From: Thamnaconus septentrionalis | Taxonomy: Eukaryota; Chordata; Actinopteri; Tetraodontiformes; Monacanthidae | Direction of reading: 5' to 3' | Length of the DNA: 64,000 nt | NCBI GenBank assembly: GCA_009823395.1 | Contig: CM020506.1 | Coordinates: forward strand, 23,386,001-23,450,000 | Shown: one piece after another, positions 23,503-34,559 of the stretch | How positions within the stretch are numbered: the stretch's first letter is position 1 | Layout of the letters: every line of letters starts with the position of its first letter | The notes under the pieces: generated by a model | What the model was told of the DNA's origin: nothing | What the model saw: only the letters and a program-made list of their open reading frames with translations | Database searches by the model: none | Program-made: the position numbers and the translations under genes

Positions 23503-23882
23503 ATCTTCCACGTTTGTAGTGGTGTCACGAACCGTTGGGACTGATCCATTCTTTGTGTTTAAACGAAGTGCAAATCCAGCTTTGAACTGCCTTTCAAACA
23601 GTCCTTCGTGAGATGGTTAGCACACACATACAACAGTTTTGGAACTGCTGTCGGTACACGTCCTTAAAAAATAAAAATAATCCACCGTCTTCCCAAAGAC
23701 TCGGACGACGGAGTTAGAAAAAGACTGGGATGCTCATTTGTGCAGCCAGAACCAGAGCAACCCCTTCTTCCTGATCGTAGTTTCGCCATTGTTCTCACCG
23801 GAGCGTTTGCGAGCAGAAGAAAATGGCACAGCTTCTGGACTTTCCGGGGGTTGTGACAAACCTTTCCCAGAGGCGGTGCCAC
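23503..23882 (-). pseudogene. THAP-like zinc-finger exon of the Kolobok-like element
   Basis: Read on the minus strand: an upstream basic stretch, then 'RRGCSGSGCTNEHPSLFL' (first Cys pair), 'LGRRWIIFIF' (invariant Trp), an in-frame TAA, 'VPKLLYVCANHLTKDC' (second Cys...His pair, C2CH layout), a one-base frameshift, and 'QFKAGFALRLNTKNGSVPTV' ending at a donor (gat|gtaagt) at 23502. This is the order of a THAP domain as found at the start of Kolobok-type transposases. No DDE catalytic exon is recognisable between here and 22540. One stop and one frameshift make it non-functional as it stands. Confidence 0.65.
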
Positions 23883-24186
23883 TAACCTGAGGGGGCGGGG
23901 TCGAGTGCACTTCTGTGTCTTGGTGACATCACCATGTCACGGAAGTACGATCTGCCCGTTTGAAGCACAAATGTTCGCAAGTAGGAAAAACTAAAGACGG
24001 TCAAGGACGGACTTTTTTCATACCAGGGGGGATCGTAGACTTGCCGGGGATGCATATTATTGATAGAAAACCGCACTAAAGTGCATTTTGCATACTATGG
24101 GACCTTTAAGGCGCAATCACACGATAAAAAAAATACGTAATTTCATTCCATCAATGCAGATCATCAGTGGTGCACGCATGTAGGTA

Positions 24187-24967
24187 TTAAAGCAACTCTA
24201 GGTAACTTTTCGACCATAAAATTATGATTCCAAACTCAGTAAAGCCGTAGATAAACGATTAATAGGATCAATGGTGCCGCCTCGGCAGCGAGAGGGGGGT
24301 TGGGCCAGCTGTAACTGCACTGTGTAACTGTCTTACGTACTACTATTACAAAAATACATAAGATTGTAAAATGACGGAATGGAACCCAATAAGTAACCTC
24401 GATGAAAGACGAGGTAATAAAAGTGTTGAGCGTTTGCTACGACATTATTGTCAATGTCTGTTTTGCATTTCATATTGTGGTTTTTCCTCAACACACACGA
24501 GCACTCCAGCTAGGCCACTATTTGTATTTTCCCACATCAATAAACTAGCGCTGCAGCGTGTTTACTTCGTCACTTCGCCACTTCCACCGAATCAATGCGA
24601 CGTTGCGTCGTCCCAACAGTTGTTGTAGGCATTACAGCTACACGAGTTTATAACCTGATGAGAATGATGCGAACCAAGCGCAAAACACTGCCGCCTGTCT
24701 AATCAATACACTATCCTTGTTTGTGTAATTGTAGTTGTCTGTCACCTTCAAAAGAACAACATAACAATATTTCAAACAAACAAACATGTAACGCATGTTA
24801 CTTTACCTTGTTGGTGGACATATTTCCAAGCAATTCTTCAGGATGCCGGCTGTGTCAACAAACCCATGTGAAGGTATTTTTCCTCTTTACGACACCGGCA
24901 AAGAGTATTTGCGGTTCTCAACCAGCAGGGAGTAGTAATGAGTCCAAGTTACCTAGAGCTGCTTTAA
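24187..24967 (+). mobile_element. TTAA-flanked DNA transposon (family 2, copy 2)
   Basis: TTAA at 24187-24190 and 24964-24967, termini 'agcaactctaggtaactttt' and '...aagttacctagagctgct'. Nearly collinear with copy 1 (10640-11713) in the opposite direction, including the frame that starts 'MTEWNPISNLDERRGNKS' at 24371. It lies immediately after the HARBI1-like remnant. Confidence 0.82.
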
Positions 24968-27140
24968 TATTGCGGCGCAGGCTGCTTCAACAAATGATTG
25001 AGTGAAGCTGGTCTCCAGCTGGCATGGTGCTCGATGGTTGACTCTGGTGACTAAAAAGTGAATTAATTGTCTCAATGAATCCCCTGACAAAACGTATTTT
25101 TGATTTTTTGTTTTACCTTTTATTTGTATTTGTTTTTATATTACTGCCTGGAATTTGGTAACACAAATTCCTGTGGTTTTCTGCCAATATTTTGTCTCCG
25201 AACAAAAAAAGAGATGCTTGTAGCTTTTTATGATAAAAAAAAAAAAGTTGCCAGTAATTCATATCAAGGAAGCTGTTAGCTTTATTTGAAACATCTTCAC
25301 AATGTTATTTTTCCTTTAAAAATAAATAAATAAATCACAACTTGCTGGACGCGCACTGACATGTCCCTTCAGACTGTCATTCATTCATTGCCTGCAATTT
25401 TAAATAAGACAATAGCTGTTCTCTGTTGGGTCAAACTACAAATTCAGTTTGGGTTTTTTTCCTAAAAGAGGCCCCGAATTTCTTTGTGTGTTAAGCAGCT
25501 CCAAGTACGTCAATTAAAGACGTGCGTAATGTTTAGTGACTTAATTTTCACTGGCGCACTGTGCCATTTATAGTACGATCCACGTTGGTGACGTGTAAAA
25601 TGACTCAATGGAAGCCAATAGTACATTTTGCACATAGTGTAGATTCTAATACGCTTTTGTTTAATCGACCTGGGTGACCATGGTTTCCTTTGGAAGACGT
25701 GGCTGATGACGCTGCGGAATGACGGAGCGCAGCGAAGAACAGAGACAGAAAGAAGCCCATTAATTAACTCTGTCTGCGGGGATATTTACATATTTTGCCA
25801 AATTTCTACTTAGTTTCGAAGTGTTTCCAGCTTATAGTTTTGGCGAGTGAAGCGACAGTAAGGTCAGAAAGTTGGTATATATAGACGAGCCAGACAACGC
25901 CACCCTGGGAGTTTCACCCAGTGAATTAAAATGAACCGTTACACATATGTTAAAGGCACTCAGGTTCGTTAACCTCCCAAGCAAAGAATCAGTGGTTCGA
26001 GGTACAAAAATAGTATTTTATTTAACAGAATTTGCAATGTTAAGACATCGATTAAAATATACAAAATAATGGGATGAACAGGCTGACTCAGAGCAGAGGC
26101 TTACCAGGGGAGACTGGGCCGTGTAGGCAGCCAGGAACCCTAAGAAAAATCACCCCATTCACACGTGACACAAGAGCGCACACAAACAAAAACACACACA
26201 CAGACGCACACTCGCACTTGGGTGTGCAAAGGAAAACTAGGTGGGGTGAACAACGCAGCACAGCACACAGGAAGGGGTTCCCACCACCGACGCCACAAGT
26301 TCCACCACCTTAGGCCTGCAGCCGCTGAGACAAAGAAAAAAAGGAAAATTAGGGAAGGGCGAATTCCCAGGGCAAAGGAAAAAAAAAAACAGCAATCTCC
26401 ACTTACTAAAAGAAGCAAAAGTAAACCAGAAAGAAAAGAAAAGAATTAGTTAACACCTTAATTAAACCATATCAATTTGTCCAATATAATCACAAAAGAC
26501 AAAATAACCTTAACAGAAGAGTAAACTAATTAAACAATAGAAACAAAAACACACAATCAATTAAGCTGCTATATAATAAAACAAAATAAGTAATTAATCG
26601 GTTAATCAAACATACTGGAGCAAATTACTGGAATAGTTGACACAAACAAGAAAAATAGCCAGTAACTAAATTTAAAAAAAAAATGAAAACGCAAATATTC
26701 AATCAATAGAAAAGAAACAAATCAAACAAGAAGAAGGTAATTGATTGACCTAAACAAAACGCAAAAGGACAAAGAAATAAACTTGAATCAGACAAAAGAA
26801 CCAAATAAAGAAAACATTGCGCCAAACATCTACACACATATGAATGTGGCAAGGCGCTGAGGGCCCCCACCCCTTTTTTGTTTTCATTAAACTGTGCTTC
26901 CTCCCCTTTCGTTTTGTGTTCATTGTTGGCTGTATTAATCCCTGCAAGGGTTTAGCACCGCCTCTTTCCGGTAGCTGGTGCGCATTTCCGTCAGTTGGCT
27001 AGACGCCATAGGCAGGCACGTGTGGGTTTTTCTAGCTGTGTCCTAATTTGCTAGTGCTAATACCAACTGCTATGTGCTGCTAGGTACTCCATCCTCTTAC
27101 TTTACAGTGGAGGGTCCCGGGAAATCTCCTTTCAGAATAA
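24968..27140. other. No gene seen; AT-rich DNA
   Basis: 26130-26230 is a CA-containing low-complexity stretch and 26400-26860 is strongly A-rich on the plus strand with no coding signal. 25920-26120 could belong to an unrecognised repeat. Confidence 0.4.
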
Positions 27141-27146
27141 GGCCCT

Positions 27147-28162
27147 GTCCACACGGGAACATTGCCGTTTTCCACGCGCGGGCAAATGGGAACGGAACGG
27201 TGGGTGAAAACGATGTAATGCGTATGCCACACCGAAACGTGGCGCTGTTAACAGACACTGACACAGCCACCGGACCCAAGATATAGACAGAGGGCATTTC
27301 CGTTACCAAACACATAGAAAACAAAAATGGCGAGTGGCGGGAAAAAAGCCGAGTGTCTTGTGTGGACCGACGACGAGGTGGAGTTACTCCTCCGAGTCAC
27401 ATTGGACTACAAAGTGGAGAAATATCAACAGAATGTTGACTGGGAGCCCTACAGCAGCAAGTACAGCGATATTACGTTGGCTTTTCGCCAGCAGTATCCT
27501 TCCGGAGACATGGCTGCAGGGAAGGATTTCTCTAACGACACATAACTAAAGTGCAAGTGACCGCGAAGCTGAAAGGAGTCCGAAATAAGTAAAGACACGC
27601 TGTTGACTCAGGGCGTCGGAGTGGCCACGGATGCGTGGTCCTAATATTTTTCGAGCTCTGTCAAGACATCTGGGGTGGATCGCCAGCAACCACCACCATC
27701 CCGTCGGGCATAGAAAGCTCGGACATGATGGAGGATTCCTCGTCTGCCAGTCGGCCTACCTCGCCTGATGCCGACCTCAAATCCACACAAAGCAGCGATA
27801 GTCAGCCCCCTGGGGTGGTATGCCATCGGAGAAATTTGCTTCAGGTAGGTTTAACCATGGTTTCAATCTTGAGATAGCTATTTATTATGAGCTACATGTT
27901 ATGCTTCGAGCTATATATGTTACAGATAGCTAGTTCGTTAACTCGGTTACAACCGTTGCAACGATCCATAACAGCTCCACATCCGTACGGACAAGATGGA
28001 GGAAGCAGTCGTCACCCATCACCAGCACCATCTTACCTGCACACACCACAGCAGCCTGCAGACTCGCGTTTCACATACACGCCATTACATGACACCCCAC
28101 ATGCTTCAAATTACTCCTACAGAAGATCTCTGATGCAGAATGATAATTTTGAGTCACTCTGA
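27147..28162 (+). pseudogene. DNA-transposon accessory protein with SANT/Myb-like start, broken
   Basis: The fish repeat terminus 'ggccctgtccacacgggaac' (27142) is followed by an ORF from 27327: 'MASGGKKAECLVWTDDEVEL' then 'LLLRVTLDYKVEK' and 'VDWEPYSSKYSDI', a SANT/Myb-type domain. After a frameshift near 27540 it continues as 'FFELCQDIWGGSPATTTIPS' (27640-27710) up to a likely donor (cag|gtaggt at 27844), and ends in a Pro/His/Tyr-rich tail ('PHPYGQDGG...SYLHTPQQP...') stopping at 28160. I recognise this as a recurrent transposon-encoded protein of fish genomes. The superfamily is not certain. Confidence 0.65.
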
Positions 28163-28315
28163 ACAATTGTAGGCTTCACCTGGGTTTACTAGTGTGACTT
28201 GCGAGTGTGACTTGTGTTCACTTTAGCTGTGTGTGTTTGTTATTATTTTTCAATAAAAAAAAAAGGCAAGAAATGGTTGGAGTTGTGTTTATTCACAGCA
28301 CATTTTCAAACATAC

Positions 28316-29040
28316 TGTCACACGCGCCTGTCAGTCATGCCTGCTGCCATCAGTATGCCCTCGGCTGTCACTCAGCTGAGGCACGTCTCCACCTAATCAG
28401 ACACACCTGCATTCACTCACCCATTGCTGTGGTATATAAGCCCTGGTCCCACACTCACTCGTTGCCAGATTGTCCGCTAACTTTGTTATGACCTTCCAGC
28501 GGTGCCCGCCCGCCCGCCGGCCTAATCTCGACCTGCTTTCCTCCCCTGTCCTGCGTTCCTGTCCTGGTAAACCGACCTTGCTTCTGTGTCCGACCACGAG
28601 CTTGCTTCTCCTGCCCTGTTATTACTGACCTGGAAAGCCTTGGACACAAGCTTTCAACCTCAGGCCCAGACATCCGACCAGCCCTTTGCCCCCGACCAGC
28701 CTGCCCTGCCGCCGTCCCAGAGAACTGACCTGCCTTCCGTCCCTGACCACGAGCTTTTGCCAGCGCTTCCTGAACTACAGGCTCGGAGGTCTAGCAGCTA
28801 GCCACCAGGCTGCTTGGTTGCCACTCTCCGGCTCTAGCCGCTTCTTTGACAGAAGCCTCCTCTCTTTTGACGGTCTGTCTGTCCAGGTCTGCACCACGCC
28901 GGGAGGTTCCTGCACCAGGTCCAGATCCAGGTCACCACCTGGCGCAACCACCGTTAGCCAGCCATTGCTAATCCACGCTAATAAACTCTCTTTCCTTACC
29001 CACCTTGTGTTGCACTTGGATCCTTTTCAGACACGTTGCA
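28316..29040 (+). mobile_element. Solo LTR of a Ty3/Gypsy-type element with 5-bp target duplication
   Basis: Starts TGTCACACG and ends CACGTTGCA. It is flanked by 'catac' on both sides (28311-28315, 29041-29045), exactly as expected for an LTR insertion. It contains a TATA box 'ggtatataagccctgg' (about 28430) and AATAAA at about 28980. A related LTR is at 42244-42845. No internal gag/pol was found, so it is a recombined solo LTR. Assignment to Gypsy is by general resemblance. Confidence 0.88.
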
Positions 29041-29059
29041 CATACATAATGCACTGAAT

Positions 29060-30620
29060 CCAATCGATACGGGACAGGCTTTGTCCCGTATTTCTGAGTT
29101 GTCTTGAATGTAAATTTATTTTTAATATGTAGTATCTGAACTTATGTGCATGAGCCCATTGTATATGAACTTAGGTTCATGAACTCATTACCAAGAAGGA
29201 CCCGAGTTGAACCTCTCCATATAAGGCAGTAATCGATTCCATATGGTGCCTTGGCGAAGGGGTCTGGTCTGGTCAATGGGCCTCTTGTTATTCAGCCCTG
29301 CCAGCAAAATCCTTCTTCCGGTAGACACTTGGGGTACGGCCAAGAAACGAGATTCTCCCCCACTCCTAGTATCTTCATCTCAGGCTACAGGGGGTATAAG
29401 AGGAGATGTGAACAAAGGATCCTTGGGAGTTGCTCACATCAGGCCAAAGAGAACCCCCCAGGCGACCCGGGTGCCTGTTTGACTTCTGACTTCTTTGCAA
29501 TAAACCAGTTTTTATACAACCAAGTCAGTGTCAGTGAAGACTCCTTCAACATCTACATCCCTCGAAGCCACCTGACGAATTCACCACAGATGCAAACTCA
29601 AATTCATTCACATAGAGTTTGCATTCAAAACCATAATCTACGTAGCTGCAGGCCATTGCGCAACCCATTCACAACAACCACGGACTGGCTGCATAGAGTA
29701 GTAGGCTATGAAATCAGGATTGCTTGTTCTTTTCAGCAGCAAACAAATATGGCTGAGGCTCCTCCCAACTCCTCTTCAACTTTGAGCAGTCCTGTTCAGA
29801 GATTTACTGCAATCTTTTGAATGACCAACAGCTACTCAGTGCTACAAGAAGTGAGAAGAAATACATCTGAAAAGGTAAGTTACACAGTGAAAAAAGAGAG
29901 CTGTTAACCTAGATCTACTGTTCCACACAGAAGAAGAAAAAAAAACTGTGTTGAACACATGACTGTTCATTGACGGGAGATGTTAATTGAAGATGGATGT
30001 GACAATGAGAAGGAGAAATGTTTTAGAGTTAAATGTAAATTATTTGCAGACCCGGAATTTTGAGGTTTTTCTTTTTACACGTTACACATTTCGATTCCTG
30101 AAGCCCTTAGCTAAAGGATGATACCAATATCTTTCATGTAGATGCAGAAATGGGAGCTAACGTTAGCCTCTGCTCTCGCTAGTCAGCAGCCTAACGCCTT
30201 TCTCTTCTCCCTCTTTTTCAACACACACATAAATGGCTGCAGTTTCCTTTAGGAAAGTGCTACAGACGTCATTCAAACACCCACATGTTTGTTTCATCAA
30301 GGCCTACATATACATTTGACAGCCTCTTCCAAAAGAAAAAAAAACTGGAGGTGAAAAATCTGTCTGTCTTGCACTTTATTTATTGTTGTGTAATTATGTT
30401 AAATTAAAAGATTTTAATACAATTTAAACATTCATTAAGCTTATTTCTAATATATATCGGTAACAAAGCAGTTCAAACTATGTAAACCATATACTTTTTT
30501 GAAACCCTATTTTAAGTTGTGATTGACCACTGCTGACGAGCCACTGGCCTGTGATGGTCATGGCCCCAAGCACTGCGGGAGGCCTCCTTTATTTTTCTGA
30601 AGGAAAGTTGGCAACACTAG
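29060..30620. repeat. hAT-like repeat (TIR GTTGCCAAC type) carrying an LTR insertion
   Basis: Homologous to 53816-54420: both share the stretch with 'gttgtcttgaa.gtaaattt' and 'gtttgcattcaaaacc', and both end in 'agttggcaacac' (30604 and 54409). This copy also has 29720-30355, absent from the other, with a short ORF 'MAEAPPNSSSTLSS' and a donor at 29874 (aaaag|gtaagt). It is interrupted at about 29128 by an LTR. Confidence 0.6.
29129..29587 (+). mobile_element. LTR (probably solo) inserted in the preceding repeat
   Basis: Absent from the paralogous repeat at 53895-54000, where the two flanks are contiguous. It contains 'ggggtataagaggag' (about 29390, TATA-like) and 'gcaataaaccag' (about 29498, polyadenylation signal). 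The exact boundaries and the target duplication are unclear. Confidence 0.65.
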
Positions 30621-30624
30621 CTTC

Positions 30625-31034
30625 CTCAAATGCTTTATTAGTTGAAGTTTCCAGTGCTGCTGCCACCCTTTGAGACGTGTTTGTTTGCACAAATTGTTTT
30701 ATACTGCCTACATTACCACCATCTGCTGACTCATATAATCTGGCTGCTGCTCACGTGACACATTAAGCAGCCGCTCACAGCTCTCTTTACAGCATGTCAC
30801 AAAGAGAGCCATATGTATATATAGCATTTGCTATCTATATATATCAAACTAGTTTTATTAGTATTTTGCTTTTGATATGGTTATCTTGAACAAATGTATC
30901 CATGCAAATAAGGTATTTCCAAAGAAGTTTAGGAACTAGGATGGTATCGGTATTGGTATCAGTATCGGCAGATATTCAAGGTAAAGTATCGGTGTCAGTA
31001 TCGGAAATCAAAAAGAGGTATCAATCCATCCCTA

Positions 31035-31036
<2 letters not shown>
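30625..31036. other. No gene seen
   Basis: Anonymous DNA. 30938-31030 holds tandem 'ggtatcggtatcag'-type variants next to the AT repeat. Confidence 0.4.

Positions 31037-31090
<54 letters not shown>
31037..31090. repeat. (AT)n microsatellite
   Basis: About 26 AT units; a self-complementary tract. Confidence 0.98.
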
Positions 31091-31092
<2 letters not shown>

Positions 31093-31570
31093 TGTATATG
31101 TATTAAAATAAATCTGGCACAGCCCTGTCGCTACCTGCGCCTCTGCGTATTTTCCACCACTTTTGCATATGCTCTCTGAAGAGGACGCCGTGTTTTTGGT
31201 ACTATTTGCACGGATTTCCTGGCACAAAAAAATTGCTTTGTGTATCTGGCCCTGAATGTATTTGATAAAGATCATTTGAATTCCTGACAGTTTGGCTCTT
31301 TCTTTCCCAATGAGTTTCATTTGCTGGCCTGATTAGTAGATAAGTTGCGTCACAGAAGATGCTGAGCGACACTTGCTGCACACGAGTCTCACTCAGCAAG
31401 GTTTAGATGTTTAGATGTTTTTTGTTTTTTTTTACCCCCTGGACCATTGTGGGTAGAAAACTGCGGTGGATGGACGAGAGCCCGGCTGCCACAGCTGCAC
31501 AGTGCCGGACCACAGTCAGCCCTTCATCCCAGCACATTACTCTTTTATGGCCTGGCACACTGCAGCATTG

Positions 31571-31640
31571 ATGCGACTCTCTCTCTCTCCCTCTCTCTCT
31601 CACACACACACACACACTCACACTCACACTCTCACACACG
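31571..31640. repeat. (CT)n(CA)n microsatellite
   Basis: A pyrimidine tract of CT units passing into CACA/CACT units. Confidence 0.95.
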
Positions 31641-32071
31641 CCCATGTTGTATGAAATTCTGATCCACTGGACCTCATCCGAGTTTCAGGTTCTCTGGCTC
31701 CCCCCACAGGCCAAAGACGTGCAACGTCAGGTTGAGAGCCTCTTGAGCACCTTTTTCTAGCGTGCTGCACCTTTAAAGGGGCCATACTCGGTTTTAATCA
31801 TTGTCAGATAGAAGGTGATCATAATAATTTTAAGAAATGTGAAAGTGATGCTTTTACAGCGCTAGCCTGTTGGTAGCGCTCTCATTCTGCATCTGACACA
31901 GGAGCCGAATGAAATTCTGTCAGCAGTTTAGTTTTATTTTATTTTTTTATTATTGTGCAATATGACGTTACAGTGACAATACTGGACAGACAAACAAGGT
32001 GTGAACGACAAAAAGAAAAACAACAACAACTAATTACAAAAAACAATAACATCATTTGTGGTTTTGCATGT

Positions 32072-32136
32072 ATGTGCGTGTGTGTGTGTATGTGTATCCT
32101 TGTGCGTGTGTGTGTGTGTGTATGTGTATGTGTGAA
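32072..32136. repeat. (TG)n/(TGTA)n microsatellite
   Basis: Imperfect TG tract with TA interruptions, followed at 32160-32225 by AAT-rich low complexity. Confidence 0.93.
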
Positions 32137-32364
32137 AAAACATTGCAAACTTATATTTGTATAATAATAACAATAACAACAATATTAAATATTATTAATG
32201 ATGTTGAGTAATAATAATAATATGGAGGGAGGGTGGGGGGGATCTTTACATTTATGGAGTGCATCGGGTCTCTACGGTTCAGACCTCCAGACTGTGCAGC
32301 AGGAGCAGCAACAGAAATGTCCTGGTGGTGGGGATGTTACGTGAGCGAGGAGCATCCGATAACA

Positions 32365-33863
32365 TCACAGCCGCAGCATCTCGCCCTCCTTGGCCCACAG
32401 CAGATTGAGGGCCTTGCCTTGCCACTGCTCCCGCCGGTGGATCCTCCGCAGGCGCAGGATATAGAACAGGATGGCAAACAGCACCACCAGGATGCAGCGC
32501 GACAGTAGGTGGTGGGTGGGCAGGAAGGAGAGGTGCAGCCAGCTGGCGGGAATCGACCAAGGGAGATTCTCCGCCTGCAGGTCCCTGAGCGGCAGAAAGC
32601 GGGTCCTGCAGAGGATGGCCCACAGTTTCCACTGCACCTCCCCATCGCAGACCAACCAGTCCGCCCTCTGGTCAGGACAGTCGGCAGAGAAGTGGAGTCC
32701 CAAGAGAAGAACCCCAAACATCCGGGCCGACTCGAAGCACTGATACTTGACAACTGGTTGATGTCGGCAATCTACGAACAGATCTTTTTGTCCAGACACC
32801 ACTTCAGCGTCAGCCACTTGGCTGCACAGTAGTCTGTGATTACTTCGGAGCCCCGTGGCCATCACACGGCCCACCGAGACATAGAACATCATCGGTGCAG
32901 TGGAAGGGCACAGAGAAGCTGCAAAAACTTGCTGCTGGTAAAGCAGACGGGAGCCGGGCAGACGCCCCCCGGGGACACGGCCATGTCAGGCAGGGGTCTA
33001 AATTGGGCTTGTCCTCACTCAGCCCCACTTAAGCCGTCAGGAGCCTGTTCTTGGCCAGTGTATCGTTGAGCAACTGGCACCCACCTGCTGATTGGCCACT
33101 GGCCTTGGGAGCCCGTGGTCACCTCCATCATGGAGGCCTCCCTGTCCGGGTGGTTGAAGCGACACAAAGGAAAGTTGATAACGATCCAGGCATAGACACG
33201 TGCCTGCTTCCAGGAGATGATCTTGATATGCGAACAGGAGAACAGGAAGTCAAACTCTCAGGAGATGTTGGCGGCCGAGCCGTCAGGATGGCCTCCCACT
33301 GCCTCTCAGGCAGCAGCCTCATGTCTGCTGTGTTCAGGATGTACCGCGGCATCTCCTTGTGTTTGTTCTTATTAGCGACGTGGGCAGCGGCAAACCTCAG
33401 CAGCAGGCTGAAGTGGTCGCTGGCTTGGGAGGGAAAGCTGGCCAGGGTGGAGATACCCAGTTTGATCTTTTTGACTACGGGTTTGTGGTCTTGGACCTTC
33501 ATCTGCCAGATGACCAGTAGCATGTGGGGGGGGGTTCTCGTTGTGCGGCAGCCAGTAGTAGCTGAAGAACCACGAGCCACTACTGCCACAGTCCACCATG
33601 ATGCTGTAGCTGAGCGCCTGGATTGAGGACATCCGTGGCTTCCATGGACTCTGCAATGGACTCGGCCATGGACAGGTAGAAGTTGACCGAAGGCCCTCGC
33701 CACCGCTGCCCCACCCGTAGCTGCCTCCAGTAGGTCCCCGGCAGGAGGACAGTTGGGTGAAGAGGAGCAGCAGTACCAGCAGCCTATGACGGGGGGAACA
33801 GCCCAGCGGCGAGATGCCGCAGCAGCAGGGGGTCAGCAGGCAGGAGAAGGCGATCCCAGCCAT
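32365..33863 (-). pseudogene. entpd7: Processed pseudogene of an ENTPD4/ENTPD7-type nucleoside diphosphohydrolase
   Basis: Contiguous, intronless minus-strand match to a Golgi/lysosomal apyrase. It starts 'MAGIAFSCLLTPCCCGISPLG' (33863) and has apyrase region 1 'SIMVDCGSSGSWFFSYYWLP' (about 33605-33550, with the usual Arg after DCGSSGS now Trp). After a frameshift come 'KPVVKKIKLGISTLASFPSQ', 'MRLLPERQWEAIL', and, frameshifted, 'FLFS.SH...VYAWI.INF.L.RF' (about 33235-33140). Near 33095 about 100 codons including the DMGG.STQ region are gone. The tail resumes with 'NLDPCL', 'HCTDDVLCLGG', 'VKYQCFESARMFGVL', 'VQWKLWAILCRTRFLPLRDL', the C-terminal membrane helix 'CILVVLFAILFYILRLRRIH' and 'LNLLWAKEGE', then a stop at 32365-32367. 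ENTPD4/7 genes normally have many introns, so this is a decayed retrocopy. The tail looks closer to ENTPD7. Confidence 0.85.
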
Positions 33864-34311
33864 GGGTAAAAGTTTATGTCCACAGATTAAAGAAAGGAGA
33901 AAAAAAACACACACACAGACGGAGTTGTCACAACAGGGTGTCTGTAACCGAAAGTAATCAGTATCTGACCGTAACTTTTAAACCTAGAACCGTCTCGTCG
34001 TTGCCGCAATGGGACGAGCCGGACCGGCTGGTTAACAGTATTTCCTGTAGGCTGACACAGCCACCGAGAGTCCTTGGCTACAAGGTCTGTGAGACAACAC
34101 TGGAGACCAAGTTCTCCTGGCGGTTAACGGCGGCATCACCGGCCCACACACACCTGCCCACCCACCCCCCAACCCTGCCCCACCCCCGGCCTTTTTTTTT
34201 TAAACCCCTTTTTCCCCTTCTTCTGAGACACATCCAATGAAACTACAGGTCAATATAAACTGACAATAACCCAAGAGCTCAACGCGTAGGGATAGGGAGT
34301 ACAGTATGCAA

Positions 34312-34317
34312 AGTGTG

Positions 34318-34355
<38 letters not shown>

Positions 34356-34392
34356 CGTGCTTGCATGTTTGCCTGTGTGTGTGTGTGTGTGT
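34312..34392. repeat. (TG)n microsatellite, compound
   Basis: Two TG runs separated by GCGTGCGTGCTTGCATGTTT. Confidence 0.96.
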
Positions 34393-34510
34393 GAGTGCGT
34401 TCGCACATAATGATGAGGGGAGAGGAGACCAACCAAAATGAATAAAATAAATACACAAAAATAAGCAAACTAACCCTACTACTACATATAATAAAGGGAT
34501 AACAAAAATG

Positions 34511-34515
<5 letters not shown>

Positions 34516-34552
<37 letters not shown>
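34516..34552. repeat. (TA)n microsatellite
   Basis: About 18 TA units. It marks the left limit of the neighbouring TTAA element copy. Confidence 0.97.
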
Positions 34553-34557
<5 letters not shown>

Positions 34558-34559
34558 TA

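Larger units (their letters stand above)
21093..24109. mobile_element. TTAA-flanked Kolobok-like DNA transposon carrying two genes
   Basis: TTAA at 21093-21096 and 24106-24109 flank inverted termini 'aggtcccatattatgc' and, at the right end, 'gcatactatgggacct' (15 of 16 match when inverted). TTAA targets occur in piggyBac and Kolobok; the THAP-like finger inside favours Kolobok. Plus strand: a three-exon ballast-domain-like ORF (21371-22371) with AATAAA at 22434. Minus strand: a decayed THAP-like exon (23882-23503). The two genes face each other (convergent). It was inserted into a HARBI1-like transposase gene, which gives independent proof of its borders. Confidence 0.85.
20526..24186 (+). 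pseudogene. HARBI1-like (PIF/Harbinger) transposase, interrupted and decayed
   Basis: 20526 starts with a Harbinger-type terminus 'ggggcctcatggacaaaaga'. The coding remnant begins at 20832: 'MEDEVNRAVCCQRILGDHPG', and reaches 'VNMADIKAQFAGRG', a stop, and 'FPNVIGAIDCTDVAIK' at 21050-21097, the first catalytic Asp region of the HARBI1/DDE_4 family. There it is cut by a TTAA-flanked element (21093-24109). After that element the same protein resumes as 'FHSIN' and, after a frameshift, 'QIISGARM' (24150-24183), the next conserved block. A second TTAA element begins at 24187. Multiple stops and frameshifts; non-functional. Confidence 0.85.

Noticed and set aside
32233..33626. Long plus-strand ORFs opposite the ENTPD-like sequence
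   Set aside because: They are antisense shadows of the minus-strand pseudogene.
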